NCBI RefSeq assembly: GCF_025141175.1
Contig: NZ_CP081155.1
Coordinates: 2,261,001-2,325,000 of the forward strand
Source: Jannaschia sp. M317
GTDB lineage: Bacteria > Pseudomonadota > Alphaproteobacteria > Rhodobacterales > Rhodobacteraceae
Reading direction: 5' to 3'
Length of the DNA: 64,000 bases
Shown: one piece after another, positions 8,533 to 16,399 of the stretch
How positions within the stretch are numbered: position 1 is the stretch's first letter
How the letters are laid out: the number at the start of each line of letters is the position of its first letter
Translations under genes and position numbers: made by a program
The notes under the pieces: generated by a model
What the model was told of the DNA's origin: nothing
What the model saw: the letters and a program-made list of their open reading frames with translations, nothing else
The model's database searches: none

Positions 8533-9296
8533 GTCGCCCGGAACAACGGTTGCCCGTCGATGCGGTAGCCGTTGATCAGGCCGCGTGCTTCGTCACTGGT
8601 CAGCCACGCGCCGAAGCGCGTGGCCTGCAGCGCTTTGATGGCAGGGTGTTTGTCAGGGTTCACAGGCAGATAGGCGTAGGTGTTCAACAAGATTGCGTCG
8701 CCTTGGTGCAGCACCACGAGATCGCCCTTGTTGCCGAAGTTCAGCCAAGACCCCCGGTCCGTCAGAACGTAGCCGCCCATTGCGGCAGCGACATTCAGGG
8801 TGGACCCCATGCCGCTGCCGGTTTCGCGATACCACGCGCCCGAGGGGGGCGCGGGCCACAGGCCGCGCTCCGTCTTGTGGGTGCCGCTGTCGTCGCCGCG
8901 GCTCAGAAATGGGGCACCTGCGGTGGCGATGCGCGTCAGGGCGGTTTCGATATCCCTGCTGCCGCTGACGCCGGCGGGGTCGGCGGCGGGACCGATCAGG
9001 ATAAAATCGTTGGACATGATTTCGGTGCGTGTGGTGCCGTGTCCTTGAGCCAGCCATGCCTGTTCCGCCGCAAGGGAATGCACCAGCACGGCATCCACAT
9101 CCCCCGCAGCACCCAGCCGCAACGCCTGTCCGGTGCCGACAACGATCAGCCGGACGTCCAGGTCCAGCGCCTGCCTGGCTGCCGGCAGCAGCACCTCGGC
9201 CAGACCGGAGTTTTCAAAACTTGTCGTCACCGCCATTCGCATGTCTTCGGCACGGACGGGTAAGGCGAGGCAGAGCAGAACAAGAACGCGGATCAT
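8523..9296 (-). CDS. tupA: Tungstate/molybdate ABC transporter substrate-binding protein, TupA-like
   Basis: A 257-residue periplasmic protein with a signal peptide of about 16 residues (cleavage near VRA-ED). It carries motifs typical of TupA/WtpA-like oxyanion binders: TTSFENSGLAEVLLPA near the mature N-terminus, SNDFILIGP, and FLSRGDDSGTHKTE. It is the last gene of tupB-tupC-tupA, overlapping tupC by ATGA. The family strongly prefers tungstate, but selectivity against molybdate cannot be read from sequence. The set lies directly after soeC, which encodes part of a molybdopterin enzyme. Confidence 0.85.
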   Translation of the reverse strand: MIRVLVLLCLALPVRAEDMRMAVTTSFENSGLAEVLLPAARQALDLDVRLIVVGTGQALRLGAAGDVDAVLVHSLAAEQAWLAQGHGTTRTEIMSNDFILIGPAADPAGVSGSRDIETALTRIATAGAPFLSRGDDSGTHKTERGLWPAPPSGAWYRETGSGMGSTLNVAAAMGGYVLTDRGSWLNFGNKGDLVVLHQGDAILLNTYAYLPVNPDKHPAIKALQATRFGAWLTSDEARGLINGYRIDGQPLFRATQP

Positions 9297-9940
9297 TCCA
9301 GGATATCTCCGGCGAGGAAGGCGCGGGCAAGGCCCGTATCGGGGCGGTTGAAAAAACGCGCGGCAGGCGTGTCCTCGACCAGTTTGCCGTGGTGCAGCAG
9401 CAGCACGCGGTCCGCCAGACGCCGGGCCTGACCCAGGTCGTGCGTGGCGAGGACACGGGCGCAGGGGGCCTGGACCAGCAGGTTTTCGACCAGCCGCGTG
9501 TGCCGCCCGTCCAGATGCGCCGTCGGCTCGTCCAGCAGCAGCAGGCGCGGCCCGGCGATCAACGCGCGGGCCAGCGCCAGCAACTGCCGCTCGCCGCCCG
9601 ACAGGCGGCTGGCGGGCAGGGTGGCGCGATCGGTCAAATGGGTTCGGTCCAGCCAGGCGTCGACCGGGGCGGTGGATTGCCCGGCGATCCGCAGCGGATA
9701 GGCCAGGTTGTCCCGCACCGATCGGCGCAGCAGGACCGGGTGCTGAAACACGAACCCCAAGGCGCGATCATCGTCGCACAGCCGCTGACCTGCGCCAAGC
9801 CGGTCCAACCCGAACAAGGCCCGTAGCAGCGTCGTCTTGCCCGCACCGTTCGGGCCCAGAACGACGGTGGTGCCGTCCCCGATCTTCAGGTCGATCGGTC
9901 CCAATCGCCGCCGCACCTGCGCAGCCTCCAGCCTTACCAT
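9293..9940 (-). CDS. tupC: Tungstate/molybdate ABC transporter ATP-binding protein, TupC-like
   Basis: A compact 215-residue ABC ATPase: Walker A GPNGAGKTT (about residues 30-38), Q-loop FVFQHPVLL, signature LSGGERQLLALARAL, Walker B LLLLDEPTAHLD and the H-loop ATHD. The short length without a C-terminal domain is typical of TupC. The ATG at 9940 lies inside the end of tupB (7-base overlap), and the stop overlaps the tupA start, so the three genes are likely translated as a unit. It energises the tupB permease. Confidence 0.88.
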   Translation of the reverse strand: MVRLEAAQVRRRLGPIDLKIGDGTTVVLGPNGAGKTTLLRALFGLDRLGAGQRLCDDDRALGFVFQHPVLLRRSVRDNLAYPLRIAGQSTAPVDAWLDRTHLTDRATLPASRLSGGERQLLALARALIAGPRLLLLDEPTAHLDGRHTRLVENLLVQAPCARVLATHDLGQARRLADRVLLLHHGKLVEDTPAARFFNRPDTGLARAFLAGDILE

Positions 9941-10638
9941 CGGCCCCGCCTTTCGGTTCGGGCCAGCGCATGGACGCCCAGGTTCACCGCCAGCGCGATG
10001 CCGAGCAGGATCAGGCCCAGCCCAAGCGCCAACGCAAAGTCCCCGCGCGAGGTTTCCAGCGCGATGGCCGTGGTCAGCACGCGCGTCACCTGGTCGATAT
10101 TGCCACCAACGATCATGACGGCACCGACCTCTCCGATGGCACGACCGAACCCCGCCAGAACAGCGGTCAGCAAGGCACGACGCCCATCCCACAACAGCGT
10201 GCGCAGCCGCTGTGCGGGTGTGGTGTTCAGCGCGATCAGCAGGTCGTGGTATTCGGCCCAGAGCTCACGCAGCGTCTGATGCGCGATGGATGCGATGATC
10301 GGCAGCGCGATGATCAGTTGCGCCAGGATCATCGCCCAGGGCGTGTAAAGCAGCCCAAGCGCACCCAGCGGACCGGACCGCGACAACAGCAGATAAAGCG
10401 TCAGCCCCACCACGACCGGCGGCAGCCCCATCAAGGCGTTCAGCGTGGCAATCACCGCACGCCGTCCCGGAAACCGCCGCAGCGCCAGCCAGGCCCCGAG
10501 CGGCAGGCCGATGGCAGCAGCGATGACAATGGCAGAGACCGTGACGAACAGCGATCGCGCAGCAATGGCATAGAGATCGCCATCGCCCGTAACCAGCAGC
10601 GTCAGGGCTGCGAGAAAGGCGCGTCCGATGTCTTCCAT
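9934..10638 (-). CDS. tupB: Tungstate/molybdate ABC transporter permease, TupB-like
   Basis: A 234-residue inner-membrane permease with about five or six helices and the EAA-type cytoplasmic loop (ELWAEYHDLLIALNTTPAQRLRTLL). The RAIGEVGAVMIVGGNI segment is characteristic of tungstate/molybdate permeases. The ATG at 10638 gives the usual N-terminus (EDIGRAFLAALTLLV); a GTG at 10662 is an alternative. Only 42 bases separate it from soeC, so it is probably part of the same transcript as soeABC. Confidence 0.87.
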   Translation of the reverse strand: MEDIGRAFLAALTLLVTGDGDLYAIAARSLFVTVSAIVIAAAIGLPLGAWLALRRFPGRRAVIATLNALMGLPPVVVGLTLYLLLSRSGPLGALGLLYTPWAMILAQLIIALPIIASIAHQTLRELWAEYHDLLIALNTTPAQRLRTLLWDGRRALLTAVLAGFGRAIGEVGAVMIVGGNIDQVTRVLTTAIALETSRGDFALALGLGLILLGIALAVNLGVHALARTERRGRW

Positions 10639-10680
10639 CAATCCGTTTCGCGTGGGGGCCACGCAAAACGGGGCCGGGTG

Positions 10681-11568
10681 TCAGGCGGCGGATTTCTCCG
10701 CATGTGCGCCGTAATACAGGCCCACGACGTGTTCCGCCTCTGCAAAGAACAGCCAACGCTGCACGAAAATGCCCGCGAGGTGAACGATCACCGCGACCGC
10801 GGCCATGGCGTGATGCATCGGAAACAAGGTCAGCAGAACTGGCAGGCCGGTCATCAGCGCCAGCGCGATGATCCGCAGCTTGACCGCGTGCTTGCGCGCG
10901 ACCTGAAAGACCATCTCATGGGTCAGGTAATTTTCGCCCGTATGCGGCTTCTCCCACAGGCTCATGCGCCCCTTGAGGCCGGTGGCGGTGTTCATGGTCG
11001 ACCCCGTTTCGGCAAAGCGTTTGTCGCCCGCCATCCAGTGCCAGATCGTGATCCCACCGCAGACCAGAAGCAGGACCGAAGCCAGCGTCACGTTGCCGGA
11101 CAAAAGCGCCCCGCCCGCCAGCGCGCAGCTGAGAAACATCAGCGGCGTGGCAGGGATCTGGTTCCAACGGGGAATGGTCCTGAGCTGGCCGTAGATCATC
11201 GAGGTGGTGAAGACGGTGAACAGGCTGAACGCCGCGCCCAGCCAACCCAGCGGGGTCAGGGTGACGCCCGCAAAGATCTGACCGATGGCATAAATCCCCA
11301 TCAGGATCAGGGCGATGACCGCCGACCAGCCTTCGCGCGACAGCCAGGAGGTGCGCCATTGGCTGAAGCTCTTGATCGCGTTTTTCGGATTGGCCAGGTG
11401 GAAGGTCGCAGACAGCAATCCGCCGACGGCCAGGGCATAGGCGATGAGGTAGAAAACAAAGGCAACCCAACCGGTTACGGCAGGAAGACCCAGGCCCAGA
11501 AAGAACAACAGGCCGAAACCCGCGCCGGACAGCGAGGAAAAGACGATGACGGAGGGGGCGGGATGCAT
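10681..11568 (-). CDS. soeC: Sulfite dehydrogenase (quinone) membrane anchor subunit SoeC (DmsC-like)
   Basis: A 295-residue polytopic protein with about eight transmembrane helices, starting MHPAPSVIVFSSLSGAGFG. This is the pattern of DmsC/SoeC membrane anchors that pass electrons to the quinone pool. On its own it would be called a DMSO reductase anchor. The neighbouring molybdoenzyme and four-cluster ferredoxin in the order A-B-C, downstream of xsc-pta, point to the sulfite-oxidising SoeABC complex. It overlaps soeB by ATGA. Confidence 0.82.
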   Translation of the reverse strand: MHPAPSVIVFSSLSGAGFGLLFFLGLGLPAVTGWVAFVFYLIAYALAVGGLLSATFHLANPKNAIKSFSQWRTSWLSREGWSAVIALILMGIYAIGQIFAGVTLTPLGWLGAAFSLFTVFTTSMIYGQLRTIPRWNQIPATPLMFLSCALAGGALLSGNVTLASVLLLVCGGITIWHWMAGDKRFAETGSTMNTATGLKGRMSLWEKPHTGENYLTHEMVFQVARKHAVKLRIIALALMTGLPVLLTLFPMHHAMAAVAVIVHLAGIFVQRWLFFAEAEHVVGLYYGAHAEKSAA

Positions 11569-12332
11569 CAGATCTTCTCCAGCGTGCGGTCGACCCAGGC
11601 GAGGAAGCCCTTCGGCTCTTCGGCGACGGGGGCGAGGTAGGGGGCCAGGATGTCTTCGGCTCCGGGGGTCATGGCAGGGGCCTGGATGCGGTCCTTGAGC
11701 CGGGGGGGCAGATATTGGTTCACGGGCTTGGTGCCCTGTTCGGGCATCAGGTCCATGCCCCCGCGTTCGGCCACCAGTTTCGAGACATGGCTGTCGGGAT
11801 CGGCCAGGTCGCCAAAGTGACGCGCGCCCGCGGGACAGGTCCGCACGCAGGCAGGTTGCCGGTCCACTTCGGGCAGGTTTTCATTGTAGATCCGGTCGAC
11901 GCACAGCGTACATTTCTTCATGACACCAGCATCTTGGTCCAATTCCCGCGCGCCATAGGGACAGGCCCAGGCGCAGAGGCCGCAGCCCATACAGGCGTCT
12001 TCGTTGACCAGAACGATGCCGTCTTCGGCGCGCTTGTAGCTGGCACCCGTCGGGCAGACGGTGACGCAGGGGGCGTCGTCACAGTGCAGGCACGATTTCG
12101 GGAAATGGGTGGTCTGGGCCAGGCCGGTTTCGGGCGTCGACTGAAAGCTGTGGATACGGTTGAGAAAGGTGCCCGACGCCTCGCCGTAGGGGTCCTGATC
12201 GGACAGGGGCGCGCCGTAGTTCTGGGTGTTCCAGCCCTTGCAGGCCGTGACGCAGGCGTGACAGCCGACGCAGGTGTCCAGGTCGATGACGAGGCCGAGC
12301 TTCTTGTCGGTGGTTTGCGGCAATGCGGTCAT
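11568..12332 (-). CDS. soeB: Sulfite dehydrogenase (quinone) iron-sulfur subunit SoeB
   Basis: A 254-residue ferredoxin-like electron-transfer subunit with four cysteine groups for four [4Fe-4S] clusters: CVGCHACVTACKG near the N-terminus, CLHCDDAPCVTVCPTGA, CMGCGLCAWACPYGA, and CTLCVDRI with CVRTCPAGA. It connects the SoeA molybdenum site to SoeC. The ATG at 12332 is preceded by GGAGGCATCCG; a longer in-frame start at 12443 would add a proline-rich stretch unlike the family. A 175-base gap separates it from soeA. The rest of the operon is tightly packed. Confidence 0.85.
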   Translation of the reverse strand: MTALPQTTDKKLGLVIDLDTCVGCHACVTACKGWNTQNYGAPLSDQDPYGEASGTFLNRIHSFQSTPETGLAQTTHFPKSCLHCDDAPCVTVCPTGASYKRAEDGIVLVNEDACMGCGLCAWACPYGARELDQDAGVMKKCTLCVDRIYNENLPEVDRQPACVRTCPAGARHFGDLADPDSHVSKLVAERGGMDLMPEQGTKPVNQYLPPRLKDRIQAPAMTPGAEDILAPYLAPVAEEPKGFLAWVDRTLEKI

Positions 12333-12507
12333 TCGGATGCCTCCTGTGCTGACAGGGCTGGGCGGGGGGCGGCCAATTCGAAGGGGCGCCCCCCATGGGT
12401 CTGTTCGGCCCGGTGACGGGGGGCGGATGCGCGGGTGATCCACGTCGGATATCGGTCTGACATCACTGGGCGCACGGTCGCGGTGTGAATTGGGTGAAAG
12501 AGTGCGC

Positions 12508-15336
12508 TCATTTCACTTGCCACGCCAGCTTGTCCGGTCCCTGGCCGACCGGCGACGCCTGTTTGCCGGTATTCGGACGCGAGGTCAGGTCCGCAGGGGC
12601 GGCGACCTTTTCGATCTTTACCTTCAGGTCGAACCAGGCGGCCTGACCGGTGATCGGGTCCGAATTCGACCAGCGCATGCCGTCCTGTTTCGGCGGCATC
12701 AATTCGTGGATCAGGTGGTTCAGAAGGAAGCCCTTCTTCACCTCGGGGGCGTTGTCGTGCAGCGCCCAGGCGCCCTTGCGCTTGCCGATGGCGTTCCAGG
12801 TCCAGACCGTGTTTTCGTTGAGCGCGGGCATATGGGCGACGGGCACCGTGATTTCGCCATGGGGCGAGGTCACGCGGGCCCAGCCGTCCTCGGCGAAGCC
12901 GTGCTGTTCCCAAATCTTCGTCGGCACATAGAGGGGGTTGCGGCCATGGATCTGGCGCAGCCAGGCGTTCTGTGTGCCCCAGGAATGATACATCGCCATG
13001 GGCCGCTGGGTCAGGGCGGTGACGGTGAATTCGTCGTTCTCGCCGTGGTGCCCCTCGGTCGCGTCCCACCAGATCGGCAGCGGGTCCATGGTGGCCTTGA
13101 TCCGCTCGCGCAGGTGATCGGGGGGCTGGCGGTCGCCGTGGCCTTCGGCGGCCAGCTGGAAGCGGCGCATCGGTTCGCACCACAGCGTGAACAGATAGGG
13201 GCTGGCCTTGTCGAACAGACCGATTTCAACCGCCCAATCCTGATAGGCCTTGTTCCACGGCTTGTAGAACTGCGCCTCGTCAGGGATGTGGGCAATCGCA
13301 TAGCCGCCGTTGTCGATATAGGCCTGCAACTGATCGGGATTCGGTGCGCCGCGCCCCATCTCGGTGCCGTCGCCACGGAAACCCATCAATGGGCCGACGC
13401 CGGGGCGACGTTCATGGCTGACGATATAGTCGGCGTAGTCCTTGAACTTGGCGCTGCCGTCGTCCTTGACGAAACCGGGCAGGCCCATCTTGGCCCCCAG
13501 TTCGATCAGCGCGGTCTGAAAGCCTTTGACGTTGCGGTCTGGCTCTACCACCGGCCAGCGGATTGCGTCGGCTGCCGCCTCCGCCTCGCAGATGGGGCGG
13601 TCCAGCAGGCTGATGCAGTCGTGGCGTTCCAGATAGGTCGTGTCGGGCAGGATCAGGTCGGCATAGGCCACCATCTCGGACGAATAGGCGTCCGAGTAGA
13701 TGATATGCGGAATGACATAGCTGCCGTCGTCTTTCTTGTCGGCCAGCATCTTCATCGTGCCCGACGTGTTCATCGAAGAGTTCCACGCCATGTTCGCCAT
13801 ATAGAGGAACAGCGTGTCGATCTTGTACGGGTCGCCCGCATGCGCGTTCGATATCACCATATGCATCATGCCATGGGCCGACATCGGGTTTTCCCAGGTG
13901 AAGGCCTTGTCGATGCGGGCCGGGCTGCCGTCGTCCTTCAGCGCCAGATCGGCGGGGCCGTGGACGAAACCCAGATGCGGGCCGTCCAGCGGTGCGCCGG
14001 GGGTGACCTTGCAATGCGGTTTCGGGTGGGCCGTCGCGGGTTTGGGGTAGGGCGGTTTGAACCGGAAACCGCCGGGGGTCTCGACCGAGCCGATCAGGAT
14101 CTGCAGCATGTGCAGCGCGCGACAGGTCTGGAACCCGTTGGCGTGGGCGGAAATCCCGCGCATGGCGTGGAAGCTGACGGGACGACCGGTCATGGTCTTG
14201 TGGGTGCGACCCCGGAAATCGGTCCACTCCTGCTCGATCTCGATAGCCTCGTCGAAGGCGACGCGGGCGATCTCGGCGGCCAGGGCGCGGATGCGGCCCT
14301 CGGGGATGCCGACGCGGTCGGCGACCTTGGCGGGGGCGTATTGCGGGTCGAGATATTTCTCGGCCATGTGCTGGAAAACGGTGCGGTGGGTGACGCCGTC
14401 CTGGTCCCAGGTGCCGGTCAGATCGGGGTCCAGATCCTCGGCGTCGAAACAGCGGGGGCGGTTTTCGTTGCGGCACCAGACCAGCGCGTGGCCGTCATCG
14501 TCCTTGAGCGGCAGGCCATGGCCAGGGCCAGGGCGTGCGTCGATCAGGACGGGGGCGTCGGTAAACTGGCGCAGATAGTCGAGGTCGATCTTGCCGGCCT
14601 TGAGCAGGCAATGGACGAGGCTGAGGATCAGCAAGCCGTCTGTGCCCGGGGTCACGCCGAACCAATCGTCTGCGACGGCGTTGTAGCCGGACCGGATCGG
14701 ATTGACGCCGACGACGCGGCCGCCGTGGCCCTTCATCTTGCCGATGCCCATCTTGATCGGGTTGCTGTCGTGATCCTCGGCCACGCCGAACAGGATGAAC
14801 AGCTTCGTCCGCTCCCAATCCGGCTGTCCGAATTCCCAGAAGGCGCCGCCCATGGTGTAGATGCCGCCCGCCGCCATGTTGACCGAGCAGAAGCCGCCAT
14901 GCGCTGCGTAGTTCGGCGTGCCGAAGGCCTGCGCCCACCAGCTTGTGAAGGATTGCGATTGGTCGCGCCCGGTAAAGAAGGCCAGCTTGGATGGATCGGT
15001 TTCGCGGATCGGGGTCAGCCAGCCAGCGGCGATGTCATAGGCCTCGTCCCAGGAGATTTCCTCGAACTTGCCTTCGCCACGCTCGCCCACGCGTTTCATG
15101 GGGTTGCGCAGGCGCGAGGGCGCGTTGTGCTGCATGATGCCCGCGCTGCCCTTGGCGCAGAGCACCCCCTTGTTCACCGGGTGATCGCGGTTGCCTTCGA
15201 TATAGGCGACCTTGTCGCCTTCGTCGGTCTTTTTGATGTGCACGTTGATGCCGCAGCGGCAGGCGCACATGTAACACGTGGTCTTGCGGATCTCGTCCCC
15301 GACCTTGGGCGATAGGTTCAGCTTGGGCTGGTTCAT
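12508..15336 (-). CDS. soeA: Sulfite dehydrogenase (quinone) molybdopterin subunit SoeA
   Basis: A 942-residue DMSO-reductase-superfamily catalytic subunit. The N-terminus holds a [4Fe-4S] motif with Cys21, Cys24, Cys28 and Cys60 (CYMCACRC...GVLCAKG), followed by bis-MGD-binding domains (FFTGRDQSQ, GGFCSVNMAAGG, VNPIRSGYN). No twin-arginine signal is present, consistent with the cytoplasmic location of SoeA and unlike periplasmic DMSO reductases. The context after xsc and pta, which generate sulfite, supports sulfite-to-sulfate oxidation with electrons going to quinone. Its ATG overlaps the pta stop. Substrate specificity is inferred from context. Confidence 0.85.
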   Translation of the reverse strand: MNQPKLNLSPKVGDEIRKTTCYMCACRCGINVHIKKTDEGDKVAYIEGNRDHPVNKGVLCAKGSAGIMQHNAPSRLRNPMKRVGERGEGKFEEISWDEAYDIAAGWLTPIRETDPSKLAFFTGRDQSQSFTSWWAQAFGTPNYAAHGGFCSVNMAAGGIYTMGGAFWEFGQPDWERTKLFILFGVAEDHDSNPIKMGIGKMKGHGGRVVGVNPIRSGYNAVADDWFGVTPGTDGLLILSLVHCLLKAGKIDLDYLRQFTDAPVLIDARPGPGHGLPLKDDDGHALVWCRNENRPRCFDAEDLDPDLTGTWDQDGVTHRTVFQHMAEKYLDPQYAPAKVADRVGIPEGRIRALAAEIARVAFDEAIEIEQEWTDFRGRTHKTMTGRPVSFHAMRGISAHANGFQTCRALHMLQILIGSVETPGGFRFKPPYPKPATAHPKPHCKVTPGAPLDGPHLGFVHGPADLALKDDGSPARIDKAFTWENPMSAHGMMHMVISNAHAGDPYKIDTLFLYMANMAWNSSMNTSGTMKMLADKKDDGSYVIPHIIYSDAYSSEMVAYADLILPDTTYLERHDCISLLDRPICEAEAAADAIRWPVVEPDRNVKGFQTALIELGAKMGLPGFVKDDGSAKFKDYADYIVSHERRPGVGPLMGFRGDGTEMGRGAPNPDQLQAYIDNGGYAIAHIPDEAQFYKPWNKAYQDWAVEIGLFDKASPYLFTLWCEPMRRFQLAAEGHGDRQPPDHLRERIKATMDPLPIWWDATEGHHGENDEFTVTALTQRPMAMYHSWGTQNAWLRQIHGRNPLYVPTKIWEQHGFAEDGWARVTSPHGEITVPVAHMPALNENTVWTWNAIGKRKGAWALHDNAPEVKKGFLLNHLIHELMPPKQDGMRWSNSDPITGQAAWFDLKVKIEKVAAPADLTSRPNTGKQASPVGQGPDKLAWQVK

Positions 15337-16313
15337 GTGGTTGTCCCCTGGTCGATCTGCGCGGAAGTCACGGCAATCATGTCGAGAATGTCATCAGCAG
15401 TGCACCCGCGTGACAAGTCGTTGGCTGGTTTGGCAAGACCCTGCAGAACCGGGCCGATGGCGGTGGCACCGCCAATGCGCTGTGCGATCTTATAGCCGAT
15501 GTTCCCGGCGTCCAGGTCGGGAAAGATCAGCACGTTGGCCTGACCCGCGACAGGGCTGCCGGGTGCCTTGGAGGCGCCGACGCCCGCATCGAAGGCGGCG
15601 TCGAACTGAAGCTCTCCGTCGATGGCAAAGCTGGCGGTCTGTCGTGCTTTCTCAAGCGCTTGCGTGACCTTGTTCACACGGGAATGCGCGGCGCTGCCCT
15701 TGGTGGAAAAGCTGAGCATCGCGACCTTTGGGGCCTGATCCAGCAGGGCCTGCGCAGAGGCGGCGGCCTGATGGGCGATTGCGGCCAGCTGATCCGCGTC
15801 GGGGTCGATCACAAGGCCGCAGTCAGAGAAGATCACGCCGGCGCCCGGGCGCGTCGGGTGGCTGTCGGGCAGGACCATCAGGAAAAAGCTGGACACCATC
15901 GGGGCGTCCGCGGCGGTGCCGATCATCTGCAGGGCGGCGCGCACGGTGTCCGAGGTGGTGGCCACGGCCCCGCCTATGGTGCCGTCGGCCAGCCCCTCGC
16001 GGACCATCAAGGCGGCCCAGATCAACGGGTCGGAAATCGCGGCCTCGGCCTGTTCGGGCGTCGGGTTACGCTTGGCGCGGGCGGTCAGAAAGGCCCGGGC
16101 CATGGCCGCGCGGCGCGGGCTGGTTGCGGGATCTTCGAGGGTGACGCCATCGGGCAGGTCGGTGCCCGCGGGGGCCAGCAAGGTGACCCGGGCCAGGCCC
16201 TCGGCCACGGCGCGGCCTGCGGCATCCTGCACGCGGGGGTCCGTGCCTTCGGGCAAAACGATGTGGTGGCAGGCGGCGCGGGCCCGGTCGCGGAGCGTGG
16301 TGAGAGGCGACAT
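15333..16313 (-). CDS. pta: Phosphate acetyltransferase
   Basis: A 326-residue single-domain PTA_PTB enzyme converting acetyl phosphate and CoA to acetyl-CoA. Visible are VLPEGTDPRVQDAAGR at the N-terminus, ATTSDTVRAALQMIG, GVIFSDCGLVIDPDADQLA, and the C-terminal NVLIFPDLDAGNIGYK with RIGGATAIGPVLQGL. It lacks the N-terminal DRTGG/P-loop extension of the long E. coli form. The gene sits between xsc and soeA. It recovers the acetyl phosphate released by Xsc, which is the usual role of this paralogue in taurine loci. Confidence 0.93.
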   Translation of the reverse strand: MSPLTTLRDRARAACHHIVLPEGTDPRVQDAAGRAVAEGLARVTLLAPAGTDLPDGVTLEDPATSPRRAAMARAFLTARAKRNPTPEQAEAAISDPLIWAALMVREGLADGTIGGAVATTSDTVRAALQMIGTAADAPMVSSFFLMVLPDSHPTRPGAGVIFSDCGLVIDPDADQLAAIAHQAAASAQALLDQAPKVAMLSFSTKGSAAHSRVNKVTQALEKARQTASFAIDGELQFDAAFDAGVGASKAPGSPVAGQANVLIFPDLDAGNIGYKIAQRIGGATAIGPVLQGLAKPANDLSRGCTADDILDMIAVTSAQIDQGTTT

Positions 16314-16350
16314 TCAGGCGGCTCCGGTCTGGGGGGAATCATTTGCGCAA

Positions 16351-16379
16351 AAAGACGGCGAGAGGTTCCCGCCGTCTTT
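16351..16379 (-). terminator. Hairpin with T-run between xsc and pta
   Basis: A perfect 10-bp inverted repeat (AAAGACGGCG at 16351-16360, CGCCGTCTTT at 16370-16379) with a 9-base loop. On the minus strand the stem runs into five Ts, as in an intrinsic terminator. It lies 20 bases after the xsc stop and 37 bases before the pta start. It probably reduces, rather than abolishes, transcription into pta-soeABC. Confidence 0.7.
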
Positions 16380-16399
16380 GATTATCGTTTCAGAACAGA

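Noticed and set aside
12490..15315. Long open frame (about 940 codons) on the plus strand opposite soeA
   Set aside because: It is the antisense shadow of a GC-rich gene. The minus-strand product has clear molybdopterin and Fe-S motifs, and the plus-strand translation resembles no family.
10681..15336. DMSO or formate dehydrogenase instead of SoeABC
   Set aside because: The subunit families are shared, but there is no Tat signal on the catalytic subunit and the genes directly follow xsc and pta. Sulfite oxidation is therefore the better reading, though not proven by sequence alone.
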